Shown here piece after piece: positions 43,178 to 52,268 of a DNA stretch of 64,000 nucleotides. The notes beneath the pieces were generated by a model. It worked only from the letters and a program-made list of their open reading frames with translations, ran no database searches and was not told the origin of the DNA. The stretch lies in NCBI GenBank assembly GCA_018823835.1, contig JAHJHT010000003.1, forward strand, positions 62,001-126,000. The letters run 5' to 3'. This DNA comes from Alphaproteobacteria bacterium (GTDB taxonomy: Bacteria > Pseudomonadota > Alphaproteobacteria > Rhizobiales > Rhizobiaceae). The translations under genes and the position numbers were made by a program. Positions within the stretch are counted from its first letter, which is position 1; every line of letters begins with the position of its first letter.

Positions 43178-44053
43178 ATGACCCTGGCGACCGAAGCGCA
43201 GTCGAAGACCTGGACCTATGTCGATGGCGACTGGCACGAGGGCAATGTGGCGATCGTCGGTCCGCGTAGCCATTCCATGTGGCTCGGCACCAGCGTTTTC
43301 GATGGCGCCCGCTGGTTTGAAAACGTCTCGCCCGACCTCGATCTCCATGCCGCGCGCGTCAACGCCTCGGCAATCGCGCTCGGTCTGAAGCCGACCATGA
43401 ACCCGGACGAGATCGTCGCGTTGACGCATGACGGGCTGAAGAAGTTCGACGGCGAAACCGCCGTCTATATCCGGCCGATGTACTGGGCCGAGCATGGCGG
43501 CTACATGGGCGTTCCGGCCGATCCCGCCTCGACGCGCTTCTGCCTGTGCCTCTACGAATCTCCGATGATCTCGCCTTCGGGCTTCTCGGTGACGGTTTCG
43601 CCTTTCCGGCGCCCGACCATCGAGACGATGCCGACCAACGCCAAGGCAGGCTGCCTCTATCCCAACAACGGGCGGGCCATCCTCGAGGCGAAGATGCGCG
43701 GCTTTGACAACGCGCTGGTGCTCGACATGCTGGGCAACGTTGCCGAGACCGGCACCTCGAACATCTTCCTGGTCAAGGACGGTCATGTCTTCACGCCGGC
43801 GCCAAACGGCACGTTCCTGTCGGGCATCACCCGTGCTCGAATCATTTCGCTGCTCGGCGACTACGGCTTCCGCACCACGGAGAAGGCGCTTTCAGTGCGC
43901 GATTTCCTCGAGGCGGACGAGATTTTCTCGACCGGCAACCACTCCAAGGTGGTGCCGGTGACGCGGATCGAGGACCGCGACCTGCAGCCCGGCCCGGTTG
44001 GCAAGAAGGCGCGCGAACTCTACTGGGAGTGGGCGCATTCGACACCCGCCTGA
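43178..44053 (+). CDS. Branched-chain amino acid aminotransferase (class IV)
   Basis: A 291-residue fold-type IV PLP enzyme. Lys156 in TNAKAGCLYPNNGRA is the Schiff-base lysine; GTSVFDGARWFEN, ETGTSNIFLVKDG and FLSGITRARI are the family landmarks. Branched-chain aminotransferase (IlvE) is the likely activity, though D-amino acid transaminase or aminodeoxychorismate lyase share the fold. The predicted ribosome site before ATG 43178 is weak (GGA at ten bases); the open frame upstream to 42842 is antisense to the dehalogenase gene. Monocistronic. Confidence 0.88.
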   Translation: MTLATEAQSKTWTYVDGDWHEGNVAIVGPRSHSMWLGTSVFDGARWFENVSPDLDLHAARVNASAIALGLKPTMNPDEIVALTHDGLKKFDGETAVYIRPMYWAEHGGYMGVPADPASTRFCLCLYESPMISPSGFSVTVSPFRRPTIETMPTNAKAGCLYPNNGRAILEAKMRGFDNALVLDMLGNVAETGTSNIFLVKDGHVFTPAPNGTFLSGITRARIISLLGDYGFRTTEKALSVRDFLEADEIFSTGNHSKVVPVTRIEDRDLQPGPVGKKARELYWEWAHSTPA

Positions 44054-44067
44054 TGAGCCGCTAAATA

Positions 44068-44086
44068 GGGAACAGAACCTGTCCCC
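44068..44086. other. Short inverted repeat before the superoxide dismutase gene
   Basis: GGGAACAG and CTGTCCCC pair with one mismatch over a three-base loop, between the aminotransferase stop and the sodB promoter region. No T-run follows. It may be a weak terminator or an operator. Confidence 0.25.
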
Positions 44087-44165
44087 AAGGGTTGCCCCAA
44101 GACAGTTGCCGCACCATTTCCGGTGAGCCCACGGCACCGGTATTTGCCACAGAAGGAGTATGACA

Positions 44166-44768
44166 ATGGCTTTCGAACTGCCCTCATTACCCTATGACTA
44201 CGAGGCACTGCAGCCTTACATGTCGAAGGAGACGCTCGAGTACCACCACGACAAGCACCACAAGGCCTATGTCGACAACGGCAACAAACTGGCTGCCGAA
44301 GCCGGCATGGACGGTCTTTCGGTCGAAGAAGTCGTGAAGCAGTCCTTCGGCAAGAATGCCGGTCTCTTCAATAACGCTGCACAGCACTACAACCACATCC
44401 ATTTCTGGAAGTGGATGAAGAAGGGCGGCGGCGGCAACAAGCTGCCCGGCGCGCTGCAGAGCGCGATCGAGAGCGACCTTGGCGGTTACGACAAGTTCAA
44501 GGCTGATTTCATCGCTGCGGGCACGACGCAGTTCGGCTCCGGCTGGGCCTGGCTGTCGGTCAAGAACGGCAAGCTTGAGATTTCCAAGACGCCGAACGGC
44601 GAAAACCCGCTGGTTCACGGCGCCTCGCCGATCCTCGGCGTCGACGTGTGGGAGCATTCCTATTACATCGACTACCGCAACGCCCGGCCGAAATATCTCG
44701 AGGCGTTCGTCGATAGCCTCATCAACTGGGACTACGTCCTGGAGATGTACGAAAAGGCCAAGGCCTGA
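44166..44768 (+). CDS. sodB: Superoxide dismutase (Fe/Mn family)
   Basis: A 200-residue Fe/Mn superoxide dismutase. Metal ligands are visible as the histidine in LEYHHDKHHKAY, the histidine in QHYNHIHFWKW, and Asp and His in GVDVWEHSYYIDY. The glutamine in NNAAQHYN is on the N-terminal domain, as in iron-type enzymes. AAGGAGT ends seven bases before ATG 44166; an ATG two codons earlier is too close to it. No signal peptide is seen, so it is cytoplasmic. A clear terminator follows. Confidence 0.96.
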   Translation: MAFELPSLPYDYEALQPYMSKETLEYHHDKHHKAYVDNGNKLAAEAGMDGLSVEEVVKQSFGKNAGLFNNAAQHYNHIHFWKWMKKGGGGNKLPGALQSAIESDLGGYDKFKADFIAAGTTQFGSGWAWLSVKNGKLEISKTPNGENPLVHGASPILGVDVWEHSYYIDYRNARPKYLEAFVDSLINWDYVLEMYEKAKA

Positions 44769-44773
44769 CCCCG

Positions 44774-44799
44774 AAAAGCCCGCGCAAGCGGGCTTTTTT
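44774..44799 (+). terminator. Rho-independent terminator of sodB
   Basis: AAAAGCCCGC and GCGGGCTTTT form a 10-bp stem around the loop GCAA, running into a tract of six T. It lies five bases after the sodB stop, a textbook intrinsic terminator. Confidence 0.93.
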
Positions 44800-44909
44800 C
44801 ATTGCGCCGCCATCACGGAAGCGTGAACGCATTCCCGGCCAGTTTTGACCGGGTTGCATCGTTTGCCTCCTGTAGCATGACGTCTCGAACAACCCGGAGG
44901 TACGTTTTC

Positions 44910-45350
44910 ATGAGAAATCTTCTGCTCGCCATCTGCGGCCTGGCATTTGCCACGTCGGCAGTCTTCGCCGACCCGATCGCCGACCGCCAGGCCCTGATGA
45001 AGGCCAACGGCAAGGCGATGGGAAGTATCGCGCCGATCGTCAAGGGCGAGAAAGATTTTGACGCCGCACTGGTGATGGACGCTCTGACCAAGCTTGCCGA
45101 GGATGCGCAGAAGATGGACCCGGCCGTGCTGTGGCCGGTCGGCAGCGAGACGGGCGGCGATACGACCTCCGCGCCCGCCATCTGGGAAGATCCCGCAGCC
45201 TTTCAGGCAGCGATCGACAAGTTCAAGGCAGACACGGCTGCGGCAGTGGCTGCGGCGCCTGCCGACCTCGACGCCTTGAAGGTGCAGTTCGGTGCAGTCG
45301 CTTCGAACTGCGGCGGCTGCCACGAGAAGTTCCGCATCAAGAAGGGCTGA
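44910..45350 (+). CDS. Cytochrome c' family protein
   Basis: A 146-residue periplasmic cytochrome. A signal peptide (MRNLLLAICGLAFATSAVFA, cut before DPIADRQ) precedes a four-helix cytochrome c' domain with the heme site CGGCHEKFRIKKG at the C-terminus; the early KANGKAMGSIAPIVKGE region is typical. Cytochromes c' bind NO and CO and are thought to buffer nitric oxide. CGGAGG lies nine bases before the ATG. The diheme cytochrome gene follows after ten bases, so the pair is probably co-transcribed and shares electrons. Confidence 0.92.
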   Translation: MRNLLLAICGLAFATSAVFADPIADRQALMKANGKAMGSIAPIVKGEKDFDAALVMDALTKLAEDAQKMDPAVLWPVGSETGGDTTSAPAIWEDPAAFQAAIDKFKADTAAAVAAAPADLDALKVQFGAVASNCGGCHEKFRIKKG

Positions 45351-45360
45351 CGCCCGTCCG

Positions 45361-46308
45361 ATGGGGATGATTGGCAAGCTATCTGCCGCGGCGCTGCTGG
45401 CCGGCGCCGCGGCTTCGGCTGTCTTCTGGGTTGCCACGCGCCCGGAAAGGCTGCCGGCTGCCATCGTTTCCGAGCTTGGCGCAGGGGACGCGGGGCGCGG
45501 AGAGCGCATCTTCTGGGCCGGCGGCTGCACGTCCTGCCACGCGGCGCCGAAGTCGGAAGGTGAGGCGCGGCTGCAACTGCCAGGCGGAGCGGAACTCAAC
45601 ACGCCCTTCGGCGTCTTCGTGCCGCCCAACATCTCGCAGGACCCCGTCGACGGTATCGGTGGGTGGACTGTCGAGGACTTCGCCAACGCGATGATGCGTG
45701 GCGTGTCGCCCGAGGGCGAACACTATTATCCGGCTTTTCCCTATACGTCCTACGCCCGCATGAAACCGCAGGACGTCGCCGATCTCTATGCCTACATGAA
45801 GACATTGCCGGCGACACCCGGCGCGGCAGCCGACCATCGGCTGGGCTTTCCCTTCACCGTCCGGCGCGGGCTTGGCCTGTGGAAACTGCTCTATCTAAGC
45901 GACGAGCCGGTGGTGGATTTCCCGGCCGGGGCGCCAGATCTGGTGCTGGCGGGTCGCTACCTTGCCGAAGGGCCGGGCCATTGCGGCGAATGCCACACGC
46001 CGCGCGACATGCTGGGTGGCGCCGAGAAGGCGCGCTGGCTGTCGGGTGCTGCGGCTGCCGAAGGCGAGGGCATCGTGCCCAACATCACGCCGGGCGAGGG
46101 CGGGCTCAAGTGGTCCGCAAGCGAGATCGCCGATTATCTCGAGACGGGCTTTACGCCGGAATTCGATTCGGTCGGCGGCGCCATGGTCGAGGTGCAGAAG
46201 AACATGGCAAAGCTGCCGCAGGAAGACCGCGACGCCATCGCGGCCTACCTGAAGGCTATACCGCCGCACCCGAACGGCTATCCGGCGTGGCAGCCCGCGG
46301 CGAACTGA
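45361..46308 (+). CDS. Diheme c-type cytochrome
   Basis: A 315-residue protein with an N-terminal membrane anchor or signal (residues ~5-26) and two heme c sites: CTSCH at residues 56-60 and CGECH at 208-212. Each lies in its own cytochrome c domain, and methionines such as in YARMKPQ and AMVEVQKNM may be axial ligands. Related diheme cytochromes serve as electron carriers of dehydrogenases at the periplasmic face. The first ATG (45361) is used; ATG 45367 is possible. Ten bases after the cytochrome c' gene; only nine bases separate its stop from that of the convergent peptidase. Confidence 0.9.
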   Translation: MGMIGKLSAAALLAGAAASAVFWVATRPERLPAAIVSELGAGDAGRGERIFWAGGCTSCHAAPKSEGEARLQLPGGAELNTPFGVFVPPNISQDPVDGIGGWTVEDFANAMMRGVSPEGEHYYPAFPYTSYARMKPQDVADLYAYMKTLPATPGAAADHRLGFPFTVRRGLGLWKLLYLSDEPVVDFPAGAPDLVLAGRYLAEGPGHCGECHTPRDMLGGAEKARWLSGAAAAEGEGIVPNITPGEGGLKWSASEIADYLETGFTPEFDSVGGAMVEVQKNMAKLPQEDRDAIAAYLKAIPPHPNGYPAWQPAAN

Positions 46309-46317
46309 CCGCTGACG

Positions 46318-48435
46318 CTAGAGCAGCGCGTCGGGCTTTGCCTTCCCGACGACCTTGAGCGCGAAAGCGTAGACATAGGCGATCTCTTCCAGCCGCGAAA
46401 AGCGGCCTGATGCGCCAGCGTGGCCCGAATCCATGTTGATCCTGAACAGCACCGGGTTGTCGCCCCGCTTGCGCTTGCGCAGCCTGGCCGCCCATTTGGC
46501 GGGCTCCCAGTAGGTGACGCGCGGATCGGTCAGCCCTGCCGCGGCCAGGATCGGCGGATAGTCGAGGGCGGCAACATTGTCGTAGGGCGAGTATTCGGCG
46601 ATCGTGGCGTAGTCCTCGGCCGAAGCGATCGGGTTGCCCCATTCGGGCCATTCCGGCGGTGTCAGCGGCAGCGTGTCGTCGAGCATGGTGGTCAGCACGT
46701 CGACGAAAGGCACCTCGGCGATGAAGCCGCCGAAGGCGTCAGGCGCCATGTTGGCGACGGCGCCGATCAACAGGCCGCCCGCCGATCCTCCCTGGGCGAC
46801 CATGCTGTCGTGGCGAGTATAATTCTCCGCTACGAGGTAGCGCGCCACCGCAATGAAATCGAGGAAGGTGTTCTTCTTGTGCTGCCGCTTGCCATCGTCG
46901 TACCAGGCGTAGCCCTTGTCCTTGCCGCCGCGCACATGGGCGATGGCATAGACCATGCCGCGATCGACGAGCGACAGGATGTTGGTGTTGAAGGCGGCGG
47001 GAATGGCGATGCCGTAGGAACCGTAGCCGTAGAGCAAGGCTGGCGCGGTGCCGTCGAGCGGGGTGTCGCGGTGGTGAATGAGTGAGATCGGCACCATCTC
47101 GCCGTCATGCGAAGGCGCCATCAGGCGGCGGGTCACGTAGTTCTCCGGATCGTGTCCCGACGGCACTTCCTGGGTCTTCAGCAGCGTGCGCTCGCGCGTG
47201 CGCATGTCGTAGTCGAAAAGCTGCGCCGGCGTCGTCATCGACGAATAGGAAAACCGCATGACGTCGGTGTCGTATTCATAGGAGCCGGAAAGACCCAGCG
47301 AGAAGGCCTCCTCGTCGAAAGAGATGAAATGCTCTTCGCCGCTCGCCCGCTCGCGCACGACGATGCGCGGCAGCCCGTCCTTGCGCTCCAGACGGACGAG
47401 ATAATCCCTGAACGCCAGGACGGACAGGATCAGCCGGCCCGGTTCGTGGGCGACGAGTTCGCTCCAGTTGCCGCGCGACGGGTCCGCCACCGGCGCGGTC
47501 ATGATCTTGAAATCCTTGGCGCCGTCGGCGTTGGTGAGGATGAAGAAGACGTCGCCGCCATCCTCCAGGTCGTATTGCAGGCCGGTCTCGCGCGCCGCCA
47601 CCAGTTTCGGAACGCCGGTCGGATCGGCAGCGCTGAGCAGCCGCGATTCCGTCGTTTCGTGGTCATTGATCGAGATATGGATCCAGGCGTCGGTGCGCGA
47701 GCCTTCGACATTCATGAAGAAGCCGGGGTCCTTTTCCTCGTAGACCAGCCGGTCATCGGAGGCATCTCCGCCGAGTGCATGGAAGAGGATTTTCGACGGC
47801 CGGTGGTTCTGGTCGACGCGGGCGTAGAAGAAGCCGTCATTGCCGGCAGTCCAGACGCCCGACCCGCCGGTATCGGCGACCGCGTCGGCGAGGTCTTCGC
47901 CGCTTTCGAGGTCGCGCACCCGCAGCGTGTAGAATTCGGAGCCCTTGTCGTCGAAGGCCCACAAGAGGCGCCGGTGGTCGTAGGAGTGCTCGCTGCCGCC
48001 GATGCGGAAATAGGCCTTGCCCTCGGCCTCTCGGTCGCCGTCGAGGATGATGTCCTGCTCGCCGCCGTCGCGCGGCGTACGGAAGAAGCGAGGCTGCTCG
48101 CCGCCCTTCTTGAAGGAGGAGCCGTAGGCGAAGGGTCCGTCCGGCATCGGGACGCTGGAATCGTCCTCCTTGATGCGGCCCTTCATCTCCTGGAAGAGCT
48201 GCTTGCGCAGGTCCGCGGTATCGGCCAGCATCCCCGCCTGATAGGCGTTTTCGGCCTCGAGATGTGTCCGGATGGCGGGATCGAGGACGCTCGGGTCGCG
48301 AAAGACCTCCTGCCAGTTGTCGGCGCGCAGCCAGGCGAACTCGTCGGTACGCGTGACGCCGTGGCGGGTGTCTTCGACCGGACGCTCTTCGGTGGCGGGC
48401 GGGGCGATATCGGGAAACAGGGCATTGGAGGTCAT
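46318..48435 (-). CDS. ptrB: Oligopeptidase B-like S9 prolyl oligopeptidase
   Basis: A 705-residue S9A family serine peptidase. The N-terminal seven-bladed propeller (~residues 75-410) limits access to the C-terminal alpha/beta hydrolase domain. Ser551 is in QGGSAGGLL; the aspartate is in AGLTDPRVTYWEP and the histidine in DSGHAGASGR. HVRGGKDKGYAWYDDGK and KNTFLDFIA are typical of oligopeptidase B, which cuts short peptides after basic residues. No signal peptide. The start at 48435 gives the family length. Divergent from the small SH3-like gene. Confidence 0.92.
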   Translation of the reverse strand: MTSNALFPDIAPPATEERPVEDTRHGVTRTDEFAWLRADNWQEVFRDPSVLDPAIRTHLEAENAYQAGMLADTADLRKQLFQEMKGRIKEDDSSVPMPDGPFAYGSSFKKGGEQPRFFRTPRDGGEQDIILDGDREAEGKAYFRIGGSEHSYDHRRLLWAFDDKGSEFYTLRVRDLESGEDLADAVADTGGSGVWTAGNDGFFYARVDQNHRPSKILFHALGGDASDDRLVYEEKDPGFFMNVEGSRTDAWIHISINDHETTESRLLSAADPTGVPKLVAARETGLQYDLEDGGDVFFILTNADGAKDFKIMTAPVADPSRGNWSELVAHEPGRLILSVLAFRDYLVRLERKDGLPRIVVRERASGEEHFISFDEEAFSLGLSGSYEYDTDVMRFSYSSMTTPAQLFDYDMRTRERTLLKTQEVPSGHDPENYVTRRLMAPSHDGEMVPISLIHHRDTPLDGTAPALLYGYGSYGIAIPAAFNTNILSLVDRGMVYAIAHVRGGKDKGYAWYDDGKRQHKKNTFLDFIAVARYLVAENYTRHDSMVAQGGSAGGLLIGAVANMAPDAFGGFIAEVPFVDVLTTMLDDTLPLTPPEWPEWGNPIASAEDYATIAEYSPYDNVAALDYPPILAAAGLTDPRVTYWEPAKWAARLRKRKRGDNPVLFRINMDSGHAGASGRFSRLEEIAYVYAFALKVVGKAKPDALL

Positions 48436-48551
48436 TGCGTCTCGCTGCTGAAGGTTCTTGAATGCTGTATGAACACGTCGCTCAGTACGGGTTCAAGGGT
48501 TGATGTCCAGTATCCGGAGAGTTTCGCCAACAGGTAGGCTCGGAGGAGACC

Positions 48552-48923
48552 ATGTTGAAGTTCATCACAGGCACGGCGGCGGCGCTCGGCGTTGCTTCCA
48601 TCATCACCATGTCGGCAGGACAAGCCCAGGCGACCACCTTTGCGGCCTGGGAGGTCGCCAACGTGCCGTTCGGCGATACGCTCAACGTGCGCAAGTATCC
48701 GGCGAGCACCTCTCAGAAACAGGCGGCCTATCCGAACGGCACCGTGCTGCAGATGACCGGCAAGTGCACCGGCGGCGTCAACCTGCTCGACATCACGACG
48801 CAGCCGGCCTGGAAACAGGAAAATGCCGTGCGCTACCGCTGGTGCCAGATCTGGCACGACCCCGCGCAAAACGGCAACTTCGTCACCGGCTGGGTCTACG
48901 GCAAGTATATCAGCCCGTATTGA
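48552..48923 (+). CDS. Small secreted SH3-like domain protein
   Basis: A 123-residue protein with a signal peptide (hydrophobic segment to AGQAQA near residue 27) and a bacterial SH3-like domain: WEVANVPFGDTLNVRKYPAS, followed by GWVYGKYISPY at the very end. Two cysteines (CTGG, WCQIW) might form a disulfide. SH3b domains often bind peptidoglycan; the role here is unknown. GGAGGAG lies four to five bases before the ATG. Not in an operon with the mrp genes, which begin 192 bases later. Confidence 0.82.
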   Translation: MLKFITGTAAALGVASIITMSAGQAQATTFAAWEVANVPFGDTLNVRKYPASTSQKQAAYPNGTVLQMTGKCTGGVNLLDITTQPAWKQENAVRYRWCQIWHDPAQNGNFVTGWVYGKYISPY

Positions 48924-49078
48924 CCCGACGAAGCCTGCCTGCGTCATGCTGCCCGCTGGCGTGACGGCGGCCGATTGCCCATCATCGGGGCGAGGCGAGG
49001 GCCATAGGTTGGGTGTAATGGGGCAAATCGCCTTGTCCTGCACTACCTGAGCGTCTATCTCCACGGTAACAACGAAAA

Positions 49079-49095
49079 GGCCGGCGTGACCGGCC
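49079..49095 (+). other. Small hairpin before mrpA
   Basis: GGCCGG and CCGGCC form a 6-bp stem with a five-base loop, ending nine bases before the GGGAAG ribosome site of mrpA. It could influence translation of mrpA, but the arms are short. Confidence 0.25.
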
Positions 49096-49115
49096 GGGCC
49101 AGTCGGGAAGATTGA

Positions 49116-51464
49116 ATGGGGACGGGAGCGCAATCGCTCACATTTCTTGCGCTGCTTCTGCCATTTCTCGGCGCTGCCGTCGCGCCGGCGCTGACCCGCG
49201 TCTTCAAGCACAACGCCGCCTGGCTGCTGGCGCTGCTGCCGCTCTGGATGTTCATCCATTTCGCCGGCTTCCTCGGCACGGTGTCCGCTGGCGGCACGAT
49301 TGCCGGCGGCTTCGACTGGATACCGAGCTTCGGCGTGCGCTTCTCCTGGTTTCTCGACGGCCTGTCGCTGACCTTCGCGCTACTGATCTCGGGCATCGGC
49401 ACGCTGATCGTGCTCTATTCCGGCGGCTACATGAAGGGGCATCCCCAGCAGGGCCGCTTCTTCTCCTTCATCCTGATGTTCATGGGCGCAATGCAGGGGC
49501 TGGTCGTCTCGGACTCCTTCATGATGCTGTTCGTGTTCTGGGAGCTGACCTCGATCACCTCCTTCCTGCTGATCGGCTTCGACCACGACCGCGAGGCGGC
49601 GCGGCGCGCGGCACTGCAGGCGCTGATCGTCACCGGCATGGGCGGCCTGTCGCTGCTGGCCGGCCTGCTGGTCATCTGGAACATCACGGGCGTGCAGCAA
49701 CTGTCCGATCTGCTCGGCACCGGAGACGCGCTGCGCGAGGCGCCGTTCTACCTGCTGGCGCTGGTTCTGGTTCTCGGCGGCGCCTTCACCAAGTCGGCGC
49801 AATTCCCGCTGCATTTCTGGCTTCCCAACGCGATGCAGGCGCCGACGCCGGTCTCGGCGTACCTGCATTCGGCGACCATGGTGAAGGCCGGCGTCTATCT
49901 GCTGATGCGGCTGAACCCCGTGCTTGGCGGGACCGCTGCCTGGGAGACGATCCTTCCGGTGTTCGGCGGCGTGACGCTGCTGGTCGGCACGGTGGTTGGC
50001 ATCAGGCAGACCGAACTCAAGCAGATGCTGGCCTATACGACGGTCGCCTCGCTCGGACTGCTGGTGATGCTGACCGGTTTCGGCTCCGACCGCGCCATCG
50101 AGGCAGCGGTTCTCTATCTTGTCGCCCATTCGATGTTCAAGGGCGCGCTGTTCATGGTCGCCGGCCTGATCGACCACGAGACGGGCGTGCGCGACATTCG
50201 CAGGCTGGGCGGCGTCGGTCGCGAAATGCCGGTATCCTTCGCCGCCGGCACGATGGCGGCGCTTTCCATGGGCGGCCTGCCGCTGTTCTTCGGCTTCCTC
50301 GCCAAGGAGGAGATCTACGCGGCACTGACCGCCGGTTCGACCTGGGGTCTCCTCCTGACCGCAGTCGCCGTGACCGGCAATGCACTGATGTTCGCGATTG
50401 CCTTCATGGTTGGCCTCAAGCCATTCATCGGCGCGCGCGGCGACATCCAGAAGAAGGTACACGAGGGGCCCGCGCTGCTCTGGATCGGGCCGCTCACGCT
50501 GGCGCTGGCCGGCCTGGTCTCGGCGCTTGCCTCGGAAGCGGCGCACCACCTCGTGTCGAGCCCGATGGCAAGTGCTGTGGCCGGCAGCGTCCTTGAGGTG
50601 CATGCCTCGACCGTGCCGCATATCGGCCTGCCGCTGATGCTGTCGCTTGTCACCATTGCGCTCGGCGTAGCGGCCTACCTGCTGCAGGACCGGCTGCGCG
50701 ATGCCGTCGCCGGTGCGCTGAAGGCGATCGGCTGGGGCCCGGACCGCGGCTTCGACCAGGCGATCCGCGGCCTGCTCCGCTTCTCCTTCGTAATAACCAA
50801 GATCGTCCAGAATGGCCGACTCGACATCTACCTGACGGTCACCTTCGCGACCGTCGCGCTGGTGCTGCTGGTGCCAATGTTCCTCTATGGCGAACTGCCT
50901 GAAATGCCCTCGCTGCCGGGGCTCCTGCCGCACGAGTGGACGATCTTCGCCATCGCCGTGATCGGTCTTGGCGCCGTCGTCTACGCCAAGGACCGGCTGA
51001 CGGCGATCGTGTCGCTCGGCATCCAGGGGCTTGCCGTCGCGCTGCTCTTCATGCTGTTCGGCGCGCCGGACCTGTCCTTCACCCAGTTCATGATCGAGAC
51101 CCTGTCCGTCGTCATCCTGGCGCTGGTCATGACCAGGCTGCGGCTGTCGCCGTCCGATCACCGTCCCGCCGGCGAGAAGGCGGTAGACGTGATCATTTCC
51201 GGCGCCTGCGGCCTGGCCTTCGGACTGCTGCTCCTCAAGGTCACCGAAATGCCCTTCGACGCCACGTTGTCGAGGTTCTTCGAGGCGCATTCGCTGGCCA
51301 TCGCGCATGGCCGCAACATCGTCAACGTCATCATCGTCGACTTCCGCGGACTCGATACGCTTGGCGAGATCGCCGTGGTGATGATCGCAGGCCTCGCCAT
51401 TCTGGCGCTGATCCGCGTGACGACGCCGCGCAAGGACCGGCCCGAAGCGGCGGGGGAGGGCTGA
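49116..51464 (+). CDS. mrpA: Na+/H+ antiporter subunit A (Mrp)
   Basis: A 782-residue polytopic inner-membrane protein. The N-terminal ~480 residues resemble complex I NuoL-type proton pumps ([53 protein letters not shown] region, with the charged residues of the antiporter channel); the C-terminal part carries MbhD/MbhE-type domains ([33 protein letters not shown]). It is the largest subunit of the Mrp/Pha/Sha cation/proton antiporter. Subunit B is a separate gene, so this is a seven-gene (group 1) type. GGGAAG lies before the ATG. First of the mrpABCDEFG operon. Confidence 0.94.
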   Translation: MGTGAQSLTFLALLLPFLGAAVAPALTRVFKHNAAWLLALLPLWMFIHFAGFLGTVSAGGTIAGGFDWIPSFGVRFSWFLDGLSLTFALLISGIGTLIVLYSGGYMKGHPQQGRFFSFILMFMGAMQGLVVSDSFMMLFVFWELTSITSFLLIGFDHDREAARRAALQALIVTGMGGLSLLAGLLVIWNITGVQQLSDLLGTGDALREAPFYLLALVLVLGGAFTKSAQFPLHFWLPNAMQAPTPVSAYLHSATMVKAGVYLLMRLNPVLGGTAAWETILPVFGGVTLLVGTVVGIRQTELKQMLAYTTVASLGLLVMLTGFGSDRAIEAAVLYLVAHSMFKGALFMVAGLIDHETGVRDIRRLGGVGREMPVSFAAGTMAALSMGGLPLFFGFLAKEEIYAALTAGSTWGLLLTAVAVTGNALMFAIAFMVGLKPFIGARGDIQKKVHEGPALLWIGPLTLALAGLVSALASEAAHHLVSSPMASAVAGSVLEVHASTVPHIGLPLMLSLVTIALGVAAYLLQDRLRDAVAGALKAIGWGPDRGFDQAIRGLLRFSFVITKIVQNGRLDIYLTVTFATVALVLLVPMFLYGELPEMPSLPGLLPHEWTIFAIAVIGLGAVVYAKDRLTAIVSLGIQGLAVALLFMLFGAPDLSFTQFMIETLSVVILALVMTRLRLSPSDHRPAGEKAVDVIISGACGLAFGLLLLKVTEMPFDATLSRFFEAHSLAIAHGRNIVNVIIVDFRGLDTLGEIAVVMIAGLAILALIRVTTPRKDRPEAAGEG

Positions 51465-51465
51465 G

Positions 51466-51885
51466 ATGCGCACGCTGATCTTCCGAACCGCCGCGCCCTA
51501 CCTGACGGCACTGATGCTGCTCTTCTCGATCTTCGTCCTGCTGCGCGGCCATAACGAGCCGGGCGGCGGCTTCATCGGCGGGCTGATCGCGGCCTCTGCC
51601 TTCGCCATTCACGGCATCGCCTTTGGCGTGCGCCAGGTGCGCAAGACGCTGCATTTCCACCCGATGGCGATTTCAGGCTTCGGCCTGTTCCTTGCCGTGC
51701 TGGCAGGCCTGGTGTCGGTGATTGCCGGCGTGCCGTTCCTGACCGGCCTGTGGACCTCGCCGACCATCGGCGGACTGACCGTCGACCTGTCGACGCCGAT
51801 GCTGTTCGACATCGGCGTCTACCTCGTGGTGGTCGGTTCGATCACCTCGATAGCGCTCGCGCTCGAGGGAAGGGAGGACGACTGA
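51466..51885 (+). CDS. mrpB: Na+/H+ antiporter subunit B (Mrp)
   Basis: 139 residues with four hydrophobic segments. [18 protein letters not shown] is the MrpB/MnhB signature. One base after the mrpA stop; its own stop overlaps the mrpC start (TGATG). Acts in the hetero-oligomeric inner-membrane antiporter complex that gives sodium and alkali tolerance; in Sinorhizobium meliloti the homologous pha genes are needed for potassium adaptation and nodule invasion. Confidence 0.94.
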   Translation: MRTLIFRTAAPYLTALMLLFSIFVLLRGHNEPGGGFIGGLIAASAFAIHGIAFGVRQVRKTLHFHPMAISGFGLFLAVLAGLVSVIAGVPFLTGLWTSPTIGGLTVDLSTPMLFDIGVYLVVVGSITSIALALEGREDD

Positions 51886-52262
51886 TGGAAGCTGCATTCT
51901 CGGTACTGGTCGGGCTGTTCTTCGCCGTCGGCATCTACCTGATCCTGTCGAAGCACATCATCCGCATCCTGCTCGGCATCGCCATCTTCGGCAACGCGGT
52001 GAACCTCCTGATCTTCACCAGCGGGCGTATCGTGCGCTCGACCGCGCCGATCGTGCCGCAGCACCTCGACGTGCTGCCGGCCGGCGCCGCCAACCCGCTG
52101 CCGCAGGCGCTCATCCTGACGGCGATCGTGATTTCCTTTTCCTTCTTCGCCTTCATCCTGGTGCTCGCTTTCCGCGCCTACCAGGAGATCGGCGTCGACG
52201 ACACGACCGGCATGCGCGTTGCCGAGCCGCGCGGCGAGCCGCTGCCGCCGATGGGATACTAG
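51885..52262 (+). CDS. mrpC: Na+/H+ antiporter subunit C (Mrp)
   Basis: 125 residues, three membrane segments, homologous to complex I NuoK: FFAVGIYLILSKHIIRILLG and GAANPLPQALILTAIVISF are characteristic. The ATG at 51885 overlaps the mrpB stop by one base; the frame is open upstream inside mrpB but has no membrane character there. It is required for the antiporter complex. Confidence 0.94.
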   Translation: MEAAFSVLVGLFFAVGIYLILSKHIIRILLGIAIFGNAVNLLIFTSGRIVRSTAPIVPQHLDVLPAGAANPLPQALILTAIVISFSFFAFILVLAFRAYQEIGVDDTTGMRVAEPRGEPLPPMGY

Positions 52263-52268
52263 AAGCAC

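Noticed and set aside
49380..51473. 697-codon minus-strand open frame over mrpA
   Set aside because: Product is extremely rich in Gln, His and Arg, the mirror of a hydrophobic membrane-protein gene.
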